Assembly: GCA_008933995.1 (NCBI GenBank)
Contig: WARS01000071.1
Coordinates: 5,920,652-5,984,651 of the forward strand
Direction of reading: 5' to 3'
DNA from: Datnioides undecimradiatus
Lineage: Eukaryota; Chordata; Actinopteri; Lobotiformes; Datnioididae
Length of the DNA stretch: 64,000 nucleotides
Below are positions 25,856-39,500 of this stretch, in pieces; position 1 is the stretch's first letter, and each line of letters begins with the position of its first letter. The notes beneath the pieces are model-generated. The model had not been told where the DNA came from, did not search any database, and saw nothing but the letters and a program-made list of their open reading frames with translations. The translations under genes were made by a program, and so were the position numbers.

Positions 25856-28800
25856 ATGGCGGAGACTAAAATAATATATCACATAGACGAGGAGGAGACT
25901 CCTTATCTGGTCAAGCTGTCCGTTTCTCCAGAGAAAGTCACCTTAGCGGATTTTAAAAATGTCCTCAACAATCGGCCGGTCAATAGCTACAAATTCTTCT
26001 TCAAATCGATGGACCAGGATTTTGGGTGAGTGGCCGCCGTCTGTGATTATTATTAGCCCTGTTCGTCTGGCTCGCTTGCTGCGTGTTACAGCAGAGTGAT
26101 GTGTTATATATGTGTATAGAAAAGCGTATTACCAGGCCGTGATAGGCAACATCAGGCGAGGCTGGCCGCAGCCTCGTTACATGTGTGCAAACTATAGTGC
26201 CGTGTCTGTTTCCACGCTCCTGGCACCTGCTCATTATTACAGGCTGTCCTGTGCGCAGCGGAGGAGACACACGAGTGTTTGAAGTGAGACCGTATCTGTC
26301 CAGAGCCCTAATGACGCAGCCCTGCATGCATTACACAGAGCCAGACCCCTTATTAGTGTCAGTGTATTAACCATGTGGAATACATAAATGCGCGAGCCGT
26401 GTTGACAAAAGCGTCCGCATGCTCAAGTCCTCGGGTTTCATATTGTTTTGTTTTGGTTGCGCCCTGGTTATTGTAGTATTGTGAATTTTCTGCGTGGGCC
26501 ATAAGAGGTGACCAGTTTATTTAAAATGAATTGCCTTTTTTAAAAATCAAAAAAAAAATAAAAAAATCCATCCACTCAAAATAGAGCAGGAACTTGTCTT
26601 TCTTTACACACACACACACACATACACACACACAATGGTCTGCAGGTGAATCCCAAGGGAATATGGCAACTACAAGCCAGTGATTGTGACTGTTAGATAC
26701 AATCATTCAACCAGGCTTTTGCTTTTAATTACTCCAGAGGAGGCGATCTGTCAAACAAGGCCACATCTTTGTTTGTCTAATCACTATAATGTATTGTATC
26801 CTGTTTTGTTACGGTAATGCTTGTTTGTTTTCCAGAGTAATACACTCACATGAATTAATTGTTTGTCCACCGGCTATTTAGGTAGCCTGGATAATAAGAC
26901 ATGTGGTATACAAGCGGTATTGCCGTTTACTGTCAGGAAAGGGAGCAATTAAATGAACCTACAGTCATATTTTAACCTCTGATCGTGTTGTAGTTTTGAT
27001 TATGAGACAAAATGGAAGAGTTTCAGAAGGCACTATGTGTCATATGAAAGAGGTTTGACTTTCCTGTTCACCCTTTTCATTATATTTCATGGTTTTCATG
27101 ATTTTTAGCCCACAGAGTCACAGGAACGACCTCCTCCGTCCACTGTATGCTGGACTTTATGAATAATAGAAGTATTTCCTCCCTCTTCCTCTCCTTATTC
27201 TCTCTCTCTGTTCCTCCGTTCGTAATTCTGATTTTCAGGAGTTACAGCAGGTCTACTCAAAAAGCTCTCCGGCCCTCGCCGTCAACAAGATCTACTTGTA
27301 TCAGGCCTCTGTTGGGGATGACATATTTGTGCCGGTGCCTGTTTCTCATTCCAGTCTGAACAGTCATTCACGGGAGCGCACACACGTTAATATCTAGCAC
27401 TGTAATCGCAAACACGACTGGAGGAAATGCAGAGGCAGGCGGTGTCTATAGAGCCAGACGTCATACATTTCCACTGCAGCCTGACCTTGTGGGGGAAACT
27501 GGCTCTTCCTGGTGGCAGGCTAGGCTCGGTGCGCCGCTTTGTCCCCAGCCCCGGCTTCCTGCCTCTGTTACACTCGCAGGCCAGGCCGCTCGCTGGGCCT
27601 CAGGTGATCGACAAGCAGATTATGGAAACAAACAAAGCGTGTTTGCTTTCTCCACATGGAGACGTGGCTCCGTGTTGGTGAACACACCGCTACAGTGGGC
27701 CGACCGGCTCCTGCATGTGCATCAACAAAGCATGCTAAATTATGCTGGGAAGTGGACACTGCGTTGTCACACAAGAGTGGCTGTACGCACAATATAAAGG
27801 CTTCTCCATCAGCGTTCGCGCCTTTGAGTTGAGGGTGAATATTCAGGCTGTGTGAGTGCCGTATGGTACTGGCACAGTATGGAAGCAAAACCCAGTCAAA
27901 GGCACAGAGGATAGCAGCGCTTTGTGGTAGCCATGCTGGCTGTACTGCATACACACAGACAGTATGGCTGCTGGAGAATTAGCTTGGGAGGAATAAGACT
28001 GCTGAGCAGAGAGGGAAAACATCAAATCCCTTGCAGTTATAGACAGTGTTTGAAATGTAAATGAGCAGTCAGCGCAGGGTCCTCTGTAGTAGACCCCCTG
28101 CTGTGCAGAAAAAACCCCAGCCATTTTCTTAAGGGATTGCTGAACTACATTTGTGGTGGCAAAATCAGCTCTTTAAGCAACGGCCACACGAATTTGATAA
28201 ACCGCTTGCCCCCAGAACGCCTCGGCTCACCACCGCGAACAAGTCCTCTTCGGTTCGCCTTGGAATCGCACGCGGTATGTGCAACCCACGGGCTGTGGCG
28301 TTTCCACGCGCACACCAGAGCGCGGCGAATGAATCGATGAGCGTTTCTTTGTGTACGTTTCACAGTTGCTGTTGGTTTTTTTCCCCTGTAATATTCATTC
28401 GTTCATCAATATTCATAAGACAGGAAACTAATTGAGGCCTGGTTGTTTTGAAGCAACCCACTTGGCTTTTTCTTTTTTTTTTTTTTCTGGAGACTTCAAG
28501 GTGATGATATGGCGTTTTGTCATTGCCACTGGTGGTGAGTGGGTTTGAGACCTCACTATAATGCAAGTCACAGAGGCACTCTGGAGCTGAGGAAGCAGCC
28601 AAGCTGAAGGTCTGAAAGGAACAGTCTTGTTTGTGCCTTAGAAAACAGTGGGGGGGGGCTGGTAGAGGGAATCTTTTTCTTCTGCTGAGGAAGTGATGCT
28701 GAGGCCCTGTAGGACAAAAATCTGCAGCTTTCTGCACAAATGCGCCATCGCCTCACCTCGCCTGCTTTTTGCTGTTTTTTTTTTTTTTGGGATGGCGGCC

Positions 28801-29726
28801 GATTTTGAAGGTTGCACCGCGTTTGCGCGCCGGAAGCAGAGTAACGACCTGAGCTCTGCCTGCGACGAAGGATACGGTGCTTCCGAGGACGTGGGGGGAA
28901 TGGAAAAGGAACTGAGACAGTTTTGTCATTATGTTGCTGTGAAAATCACCAAACGTGACGTTATTAACAGCTGGCTAGAGGGTTAAAGGTGAATTTGGCT
29001 GCTTCTCCGAGTCCAACTCTATTCACAATCTGATTTGATGGCCCACCGAAGTCCTTGGATCGCTGGCCGGTGTTGGCTGGCCTCTCCCGCCCCTGGTTTC
29101 TGGTTGAGGCCGCAACTACCCCCGGCCCTCCTCTGTCTCCCTCAAAGCACAAACAAACACGTCTAATCTCCCCCAGCTACACAAATATCCCCAGCGGTGG
29201 AATATTCGGCCGTCACCAGAGCAAATCTTGTGTCATTATCCTGTGAAATCTGCTAAGATCTACTTAAGCTGTCCGCTCTAAGAAGTCAGATCTCTGACAG
29301 CAGCCCACACCAGACACATGCTTCTCTAAACAAGGCATATGGCTCGTGCGCGTGTGTGCGTACACGCGCGTGTGTGCGCACACTGCGCTTGTTAAGTGTT
29401 CAGGGTGGAACTAGCGCTGCTCCATATCAGATTGAAGCTCAAAGAATGCAGGCCGTGGGTATTTCACCGCTTGTTTAAGACGTCATGTGTTATGATTGGC
29501 ATTGTTTCTTTGCTCCGCTGGTTTCAGTTCATGTTCATGTTCAGTGACTTATGTGCAATTCAGCTCTTTAAAAACATACAAACCTTGTACAAACCTGCGT
29601 GCACACGGTTGGAACAGGCAAACTTACTCCTGTCAAGCGTTTGGAAAGAAGAAGCACTGCTGGTATTTTATTTGTACGCGGGCCACTCCCACATCCTCAC
29701 AAGTCACCTTACAGCTGGTCTTGCAG

Positions 29727-29766
<40 letters not shown>

Positions 29767-30233
29767 CAAACACTTCCTACCTAACAAGCAGCCGGCAGAG
29801 TCAGAACCTCGCCTCCCTCCCTTTTCCTCCCAGAGGTGGAACAGGCCGTGGCGGCAGACCCTGCGGTCGTCAGCTCCAGCCATCTCCGTCCACCACTCCC
29901 AGCCGTACAGCTCCCACAGCGGCGGCACACACAGAAACACAACCCGCTCGGCTAATCATTTCAGTGGCAGCGAAGTTCTGGCAAGCGAGAAGTGGCAAAA
30001 TAAAAGCCGTAAAGTCGCTGTCAGAGACACCCCTGCGTAAAAAATCTTCTAAGGCTTTTCCCGCTGCTCTAAAGTCGCGCCTCTCCTCTTTCATGCGCCG
30101 TGTTCAAAGCCAAGAAGCTCAGAAATGTTTGGTTTGTACCAATTTTGGGGGGAAAATCCTCTCAAAAAAAAAAAAAAAAGCTAACAAATGTGCATGAAGA
30201 CATACAGGGAGTAATAAGTCAGTGTTTTAGCCC

Positions 30234-30270
<37 letters not shown>

Positions 30271-30513
30271 GGCATTTGCAGCAGGCTCATCTCCAGTACC
30301 CCTCAGCTAGCTCCGGGCTTGATCCGTGTGACACGGGCCTGGCAGGTGTGGTGACCGCCCGCTGCTCAAACTGTGTCCCAGCGGGTCAAAGGGTAACCGG
30401 GAGGTATTTTTGTAGGGAATTTACAGCCAAACACGAACACACCGAGGGAGGCTCACACACTGGATGGCTCTATTAATAAAACACCCCGGTGCCTTGACGC
30501 CCTGTTGCCGCAG

Positions 30514-30572
<59 letters not shown>

Positions 30573-33500
30573 CCCGTCTACCTATGTAGAACACAGACAC
30601 CTGAACAGATTTACTATCAGAGCCATTCATTCCTGATTTATGGCCCCATCCTCACCAGGTTGAGCGGCCCTCATCACATTGCTGTGCTTAGTGCAACTGG
30701 ACAGACAGCCGAGATGTCCATAAATCACAGACAGAGACTCCGACTGTGAGTGTCATCCCAGTGGCCGCCGCAGCTTCTGCTGCTCAGCGAAGCTGGCCGA
30801 AAAATGTGACTTACACAAAGCGTGAATGTCTCTCAGTATGTGTCAACCAGGCAGGGGAGAGGAACGTGTCTCCAGGCTGTGTTGTCGAGCTGTGTTGTCG
30901 AGCTGACTCTCGCTGGCCTTCTCACCGGTCGCTTAGCCTGACTGTGTCTTGTCTGCCTGCTCCCCAGGGTGGTCAAGGAAGAGATTTCCGATGACAACGC
31001 CAAGCTGCCCTGCTTCAACGGGAGAGTAGTGTCCTGGGTGAGTGAGATGGACGGCGCACCTGCGCTTATACGTGCAGCACTCGTAGATCATGTAAATGCA
31101 GCCATGTAACGCCTCCACAGAGCTGTTCAAAGCCTCTCCACCTTGACTCACTGTATTGTATAGGTGTGAGTGATTCCATTAGATATTAAACTTAGCCCGC
31201 TGTTACAAAACACAGCCAGAGGTAGCTGAGTTTGACAGGAAATTGACAGGAGTGGCCTAATGGTCTGCTATTCTATTGACTTCTGTAGCTTCAGAGTGAT
31301 TTGTCGTTATGGAAGATAAACACCGCTTTGAGCCCAGGCTTCCCTACTGGGAACAATAAGGCATTTGAAATCAAATCAATCTGTCATGTTAGTGGATAAT
31401 TTAAATGTTAATCGCTGCTCTCTCATACAGAAGACACAGGTTATAACTCAGGCTTTATAGCTTAGCTACACATTTCATCTCCTCGGTGGCTTTTTGTCCT
31501 TATTTTCCCAACCCATGTATGTAAATGTTACACCTTATTGATCCCTGGAGGGAAATTCATTGTTTAGCTTCTGTCCACAGGGAGGTCGGAGGTCAGAATC
31601 AGTGACACAGAGGTGCCTGTAGACTTGTTAAAGACTGTCGGGCTCAATATCACTTAAGCAGTGTCGATGCTAACGACATGCACCAGGCTGCTGCTGCTAA
31701 ACAAGCCCAGATGTATTATTCTTTTTTGAATAATTCACTTTTGAAATCCCCAAAATCATGCAGTTTCCTTTCATGAAGACGGCACCACACTCTCGCTATT
31801 GGTGATTTTTTTTTTTAAATTAACATTTGCACAGTGTTTTTAAAAGTGAATGCTCAGTATACAACGTTGTTTCTGCAGAGGAAATCTGCGGTGTGATTCT
31901 GGGGGCTGCCTCAGAAAAATGAAAATTTCCTGTTAATGAAAAGTATTGCTCCCGGCGAAAAACCCACCGAGCTACTAATTGGTATTGGACTGAAACCAAT
32001 CGGCGTTTCTTTGAGCTCCACTTACAGAGATAAATCTGTATATAACTTGCTTTGACAGTCATTTTTATGCTAAGCGGGAGCTATTATTTCATCAATCAAA
32101 CTGTGGAATAATTACATATTTACCAACAGGACTTTTGATGGGGAGGACTGTAAAAATGTAAATTGCGTTATTTCTGTTTTATATGTTTAGAAAAAAATTC
32201 TCAATTCTGTGAAACTTTATTTAAAACATCCAATTAAAAACTTTAAAAGAGGTCATGGGGTATCCTTTATCCAGCTATGAGGCACTTAAATGGGCAGTTA
32301 ATCGGTAACATATTGATATCGTGATACAACCAAAGTGTTGTCTTTCGCTGGTTTTAGAAGATACATTTCAGTAAAGTGGTGTGATATCCAAATGTATTAC
32401 TGTTTGAGCTTTTCTATCATTTCTCTTTATCTACTTAGTCAATTTATCCACAATACTGATTTATCACTAATCTCATTGTGTCAGTATTTTGCAAAAGCAC
32501 CAGTTGTCATCCCTACGATGTTATCGCTGTATTGTTACTGAGGCAATTTAACTCCTAATCCAAATAACAGCAATAATAGCAAAAAGAATAGCAATCACTG
32601 ACATGTAGGTTACATGAAATAATAAAAATAAGAATAAGATCCATAAGATAATAGTATATAGAACTAAATCTGGGGGAAAGCGAGCACTGTTATCGGACTC
32701 TAAATCAATATCTGGGGAGAGAAAAATCAGATTGATATGGTATAAGTATGGAGATGTTTTTCTTTCATAACTCCTTCAAAGGCATAAAAAAAGTATTTTT
32801 TTTCTTCATAAAACTGGAGACCAGAATAAAATCTGCTCCACACAGAGAGCCCGTCAGCACACACCAGCCACAGACGCTGATGGGAAACCCAGTAATACCT
32901 TCAGCCTTTGAAACAAAGCAAAGAAAGTGGCCCGCGGGGTTCATTTAAGAATCTAGCGCCACCACAGTGCCACCTGTGAATCCCGCAGCCTGCATTAGAA
33001 TAATCATAGTCCATACAGTTGTTAAGTCTTGCCGTGGCCACCTGCTTTAACTTTCATTATTCCTGCACAGATGAAAGGAGAGAAGTTGTATCAACGGGTC
33101 ATCGTGCATCATCCTTTGTACTGACACTCGACTGAGTAAAAGCAGCGTGGTCTTTTAAGTTTCCGTGTCGCTTGCTTGTGTTTCTCAAGTTGTTTACGCG
33201 TCGCCACCAGACATCTCTAGGCCTCTCTGCATCATCTCATTTCACAGCCTCTCCTCATGTGTACGCGCACACGAGACGCGCCTGTCCCCGGTGCCAACAT
33301 CACTCTGCGTGTTTATCTTTGAGTGTCGCAGAGTCTGTTGGGGTTGTGTTTGATCTTCTTCCCTGCTCACAATGGGGCCCATATCCTTCTGCTAAATATT
33401 TATTATTGTTTGTGTTTGTCGCAGAGCTGAATATATTCGCTCCTTTAACCAGACTTTCCAACTTCTCGCTCTCTCAGTTGGTCCTGGCAGAGAGTGCCCA

Positions 33501-36500
33501 CTCTGATGGAGGATCTCAGTGCACAGAGAGCCACCCGGAGCTGCCCCCTCCTCTCGAGAGAACAGGGGGCATCGGAGACTCGCGGCCCCCATCCTTCCAG
33601 TAAGTAGGCTGATCACTGCCTGTCATGTATGCACAATTACACACACACACGCACACACTCGGGTGTGTAGGCAGATGTACTCAAGCACACAACCCTGCGC
33701 ACCGGGTGACCTTTTTATTTCACACCGTGCCATATGTGCTAATCAGGATGTGGAGAGCTCATCAGAGAGATTTGCCATCATAGGCTCGTATGGGAGGTGT
33801 AGGTGGTCTACGCGCCTGTGTGTGAGTTATGGCATGAAGTATGTGCTGAAGCTCGAGTGTGGGAGCGTGCATAGGAATGGGTGTGAGTGTTTTTTTTTTA
33901 TCCCACTAGTGTGTATGTTCCCGCTCGCCCACTCAACCGTGGAGTGAGGCGTTAGTCCGCTCATCTATGTAAACATGATGCGCTCGCCGCCAGCGCTGCT
34001 GATTCTTGAAATAGCCTCCACAGCATACACGTCTTCAGGCGACTGCTGGCACTGAGTGAGGCCCGTTGTGTTCGCTTCACTAAGAGCATTCACCCGTGCT
34101 CGGTTAATAAAGGCGTATGCGGCTCAAAAACACATCGGTGCCTAAAAAGCTCAGAAATTGAGATTTTCCTGACAGCTCGATACCTGAGTCTGGACTTTGA
34201 TTTCAAGCTGGCAGATTAGAGAATACCGCTGCACTTGCTGCGGAGAAGTCCCGAGCTAAATATAGCCAAAAGGGCTGGGGGCAATGGGGGGTGAGGGTTG
34301 TTGCTATTACAGCACTGGAGCAATATGGCTGAGGCTCTATATTGAGAACATGCAATCTGTCATGTCTCAGTGTATCTCTTTATCCACTGTTTGACATCTC
34401 AGCTCGCGTTTGCCCTCTATGGGCTGCTCCCCGCTGTTTGGCTGTCAGCCGTCCTGATGATTTTATTGTTCCCGGCCAGCTTGCGCTGGGACTGCCGCCA
34501 CCTTGTGGAGGAAAGCGGCGCTGTGCCGGCTCCCTCGCCCCCACGTAATTTCCCCCCGCCCCCTTCCCCTCACTCTCCCTTTCTCTCTCGCCCTTTGAGT
34601 CAGACAGGCAGGCCTTTCTCTGAGAGAAGCAGCATGGTGAATTCCCTATAGCGAAGCTCCTCTCTTCCTGAAATGAATCCAGCCTTCCTCCCTTTACCTC
34701 TGTCTGCAAATAGCTAGAATATTATTACCACTTCATTTCTCTTTGTGCTTTATTCATGCATTTCATGTGTTTGTCGGCGTGAATGGCTCTATTTGATGAG
34801 CACACAGAATAGGTGTTTCGGGCTGAGAATGGACACAACTGATGTGGCTCTGCCTGGTAATCCGGATTAACGGACATTAAAAGCACCCATCTCCATTTCC
34901 CAAGAGGGGGGTGGGGGGTGGGGGGCGATTGGCAGCAGAGAGGAGTGGGGAGGGGGAGTTGAAAAGGGGTGGCATTTGTTCACAGCTGCAGCCTAGCGCC
35001 TTGGATAATCTCCCCCTCGGATCAGCAGACCTGCCGCCCGGCTGGTCAGCAGCCATCGACAGCCTGACAGTCACGGCCACATCAATCATCGCGCCGCCTC
35101 GCAATCACCACCAGTGGAGGTGCATCCAAACTATGCATCTTCACTGATATTTGCATACATGCGCTGACCCCGTGCTGGTGAAGCCCAGCCCAGGTGCACC
35201 CGTTGGTACTGCGTAACAGAAGCGCGTGAGCACGCCTCATTGAGCGCTTTATCCCGCTGAGCGAACGCGGCAGACGCAGCGTCCTGTCCGCTCTTGTGTT
35301 TTTAATTTGCGCTGATCACCGGCGCGCTGTCACCGAGGCGCGTGAGGACATCGCTTTAAAGCCTCTGCAGGATGTTGTTGTTGTGTGTCTTTTTCACGCC
35401 TCTGTTGATTTGTTTACACATATGAATACAGTACTGTTTGCACACGAGCGCCGCCACGAGCGGGCACGAGTGCGCCTGCACCCATGCGCGATTGCTTGTG
35501 CAGGTGTAACGTACATGTTGCACGCATGCCTAAGTGTGTGTGACAGACTGACAGGGCTGAGTAGAGTTCTCACCAGCGTCAGGTTTCTCCGGTGCCCGGT
35601 GGCTGTGTGAGTCCCTTCACCCTGGTGCCTGAGGCCACAGCGTCTCCAGCACCTCTGACAGAATAACAATCTGCCCTTCAGCCCCTCCAGAACCCCCCAG
35701 ACTCCTCCCAGACCCCAAGTACACAGGCCGGCTTTTTGCTCAGCCCACACACCTGATCTACCACTTCTCGCTTTTTTTTTTTTTTTTTATGCAATCTGTC
35801 ATTCTCTGCTCTCTGTCTCTCCCAATCACGCTGCAGGCACCATCTGGGCTTTCAATAGGTCTCATTAATGCCAGTATTGTCCAGCATGGCTCCCTCTCAG
35901 GGTATCTGGTCATTAATGACACTTAGTGAAAAACACATCACATACCGCAGAACAATGAAACTGCTATTTTGGCCAGAGGGATTGAATTTGAAACAGAGTC
36001 ATAATACGAGTTGCATATTCCCCTAAGGCTGAATGGCAGGCTAACAGATATTATAACAGACAGAAGTATATTGTAGCTGGGGATTATGTTCGGGAGTGTT
36101 GGTCACAGGCCGGTAAGAGAAGAAAGAGACAGAGTCCTCGCGTGTTTCGTGCATCGTTGTGAATCTGACTGAAGTTTTCCGATGTGTGTGTCTTGCAGCG
36201 CCAATGCGGTGAGCAGTCGAGATGGCCTGGACACCGAGACGGGCACAGAGTCCCTCCTAAGCCACCGCAGGGAGCGCGAGAGAGAGCGGGCACGGAGGAG
36301 AGCCCGAGAAACCGAGCGTGAGTATTATCAGACGGGAACAGATGGATCCTGAAGACCGCAATTATCTTGTCATTTTCGAAGTTATTGCATTTCAAGTGCC
36401 TCTCGCTCGGCTTTGAAATGTCTCACTCTGCTCAAAAAAGTGGACAGACAGCAGACTTTAAAAAAAAAAAAAGAAAGGCCCTCAGGGTTCACGTGGTGCC

Positions 36501-39500
36501 GCGTGTGTGTGTTGAACTGGGGCGATGCAAGACCGAGAAACACGCAGATATCCAAACTCTGAGAGGAGCGAAGAAAGACGTTGAGAAGAAAGAAGTGAAT
36601 AAGTTCACCGTGTGTCAGCGTTTCTGGAATTCACTGTGTTGCCCAATAATTGTCCTTCTTCTGTTTCCTGTGTGCGGCTCAGGTTCATGGTCAGAGGCTG
36701 TTTTCCACTTGGTAGTCACACTCCAGCCTTGTACGATGATTATACCCTGTCAGAAGACACTGGTGTTTTGTGAAATATCAGAGCCAAAGTCTTTTGCAGC
36801 TATTGTTGAGCTATAAATGCAACAATCTACGTTCTACCTGGAAAAGAAATGGTCGGGATTCTGATTTTAAAAGCCCCTGATCACTGTCATCAAGCCCAAA
36901 CGTGTAGTTTTTTACTGTTTGTGGCATTTGACTGCAGCCATTTCTGGTAAACTCACTCCGTTGGGGAGAACGACAGCTTTCTCCCTTGCTCCTGCTGCTC
37001 TGCTTCACAGGCTCATTGTTCTTGAAGCCAGAGCCAACATCACATGTCTGCGCCGTCCACAGCTCAGAACAGGGTATACTGGTGCTGCAGGAAAAGATGT
37101 GTGCTGTTATCAGGATGATCATACCTGAGATATTTCGGGATGTCCTGCCCTTGCCACTCAGACGTTTTGGCAGAATTTGCTGTTTTCATGGCAGGAAGTA
37201 AGAAAACCAGCAGCTTCTGGTGCTGGCAGCCTCACAGCGGAGCCAGTTGTCTCTTTCCCTCTGTCTGCCTTCTCCACCCCTTGTCCTCTCTTCACAGCGA
37301 GCTTGGCTCTTTGCATCCTGTGCTCCAGCCTCATTAGGCAATTAGCATTGCCGAATACGGCATCAGGGTGGGGTTGTAGGAAGAGCTGTAGCTGGCTAGA
37401 TTGAATTCTATCCTCACAGAACAGCTGCATTATCACGTCTATTGATTTGTGTGTTTTTGACTTGCAGATGCCTGCTGCACGTCTGTCGTTTTGCGGGTGG
37501 TGCGGAAGTTCCTCGAGCCGAGTGAACTTCGCTTGTCTTTCATCTCGCTCTGTGTTTGCTGACCGCAACACGAATCAGACACCGTACAGAAGACAGAATA
37601 CAGACAATTACTCTCTCTTTCTCTCTCTCACACACACACACACACACGTGCGCGCTGACAGAGTTTCCCTTTCTGTGTCCTCGCCCGCTAGTTTGTTAGC
37701 GCTGATTAAGTGAAACCATCAGGGGAAATGAGTAAGTCGCTCTCAGTTTCGTGTCTCGTAAATCGAGCAAGCGAGACCCCGAGTGATGTAATTCAACTTG
37801 GCTGCGCTGGCTCTGTCTTTGCTGTCGCAGTCACATGGCCTGGACGTAAAGGAGGCAGTAGCCCCGCCTCTTTACCTCACAGCCTGCAGCATCAGCAGGA
37901 ATTCCCCTGTCACCTTATACACACGCTGCGAGTGATGTGCACAGCCCTGGTAAACGTATCCCCTTCTGCGCTGTGGCGTTTGAGATTGAATGGATGAATA
38001 ATGCAGCGGTCGAACACTTAAAGAAGGGTGAACAGGTGTTAAAGAGTCACGGGATATGATCTGTTGTAAGACAAGATTGATGCTCCGTTATTGCATTGTT
38101 GCAGGGAGCATTTAATACCTCTGCAGAAGAAGAACAAAAACCCATTTCTGTTGCATCAAACATGATGTTCAGCGCTGCTGGGATTTAAGGTCAAAGAAGA
38201 CACGGCTAAGCCAAAGCACTTATGCTTGTATTAAAGCATTAACCACAAAGCACAAAAACAGCTGGTGCCGTCGTGTATCCCAGAATCATCTTTTTGCGAT
38301 GCGATGCTGCTGAAAGCTCGTCGGCCGTGGGTTCGGCAACCTGATGGTGTTTCTCACCTGAGGCGGAGATCGGGGAGGGCAGGCGCATCGTCTCAAATCC
38401 GGTATCATCTCCGTTTTTGCAGAGCGCCGTCGTCTGATTGGTCAGAGGCAGATTAGCAGTCATTCTATAGTTGTGTGTCCTGGGAGGGAGGGAGCGAGGA
38501 AGGGAGGAAGGGAGGAGGCAATACCTTGTCCTGACTCTCAGCTCAGTTTATCTGTGTGTTGGATGAAGGCACGCCGGCGTCTGCGGTGAGAGGGATTTGT
38601 TGTGTTACGTCCGTTGATGCCATTTGACATTTAAATATGTTTTGCAATTGAATGTATTTTATATTTCACTGTTAAGTTTAACGCAGGTATTTCCTACCTT
38701 GTTGTAGCATAGTTGTGGACAGTTAGTTAAAATGGGAGGGTTTTTGTTTTGCAGCGATGAGAGGGGCTTATTGTACGTGTCGTGAGCTTTTATCAGGGGA
38801 TATTGTTTGTGTTACGTTAACACACCAGTGGAGAAATGACCAATTTTAAATAGCCACACATTATTTTTCCCTGATTAGAGCGACATTCGCTTACTTCAGG
38901 ATTGTAGTTAATAACATTTTTTACAACAAGCTCATCTTTTTACATTGTCTCAGCTTTCAGGAAGGTCATGTTAAGATCCAAAGTTTCACATGTCTAGTCA
39001 AAAAGTGACTCACTCACGTCTCCGCGTTCTTCCTGCCCACTCTCCACTGAGTGTCTTTGCTCTTATTCCCTATTTTTGTCACTGCCTCTATTGTAGATAA
39101 GCCGTGAAGCCTGTCAGCAGCCGGCCGGTGGGCAGAGACCGTCTGAGGGCTCAGGCTCGGGTTTTAGAGAGCGGCTGGCACAGACAGAGCGCATATCAGT
39201 CTGGCTCGGTGAACCCGGTGAACACACTTTGTTTTGTTTTGTGTCCCTCTGGCGCGGCAGGACTCTTGAGCGTGGGAGCAAATCTGTTTGAGTGAATCCT
39301 GACGGTGGCTGTCTCTCTGCTGATTGAGCGCTTATGTGCAGTAGCTCAGCTTTCATACAAGCACCTCCTGGGCGGAGCTAGCGATGGGAACAACCACATT
39401 GCTGGAATGTTTCGCTCGCTCTCGGCGAATGCGGTGGCTGCCACGCCCTCTTCGCCTTACGAGACCTTTCCAGCCAATCCGCTGTTACCCTGAGACAGCA

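Larger units (their letters stand above)
26026..30967 (+). other. dvl1 intron 1
   Basis: A 4.9-kb intron. It contains (AC)n near 26606-26632, a GC-rich island around 28790-28950 with a 64-codon open frame, (GA)n at 29730-29762, (GT)n at 30237-30268 and adjoining (CT)n/(CA)n at 30514-30572. First introns often hold enhancers, but I cannot assign one. Confidence 0.65.

Noticed and set aside
29496-30197. A 233-codon open frame on the + strand
   Set aside because: It lies inside dvl1 intron 1, is kept open partly by the (GA)n repeat (Arg-Glu run), and shows no protein-like conservation pattern or motifs.
33172-33947. Two overlapping open frames around dvl1 exon 3
   Set aside because: Only the part 33478-33599 matches Dishevelled. 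The rest is intron, or the wrong frame.
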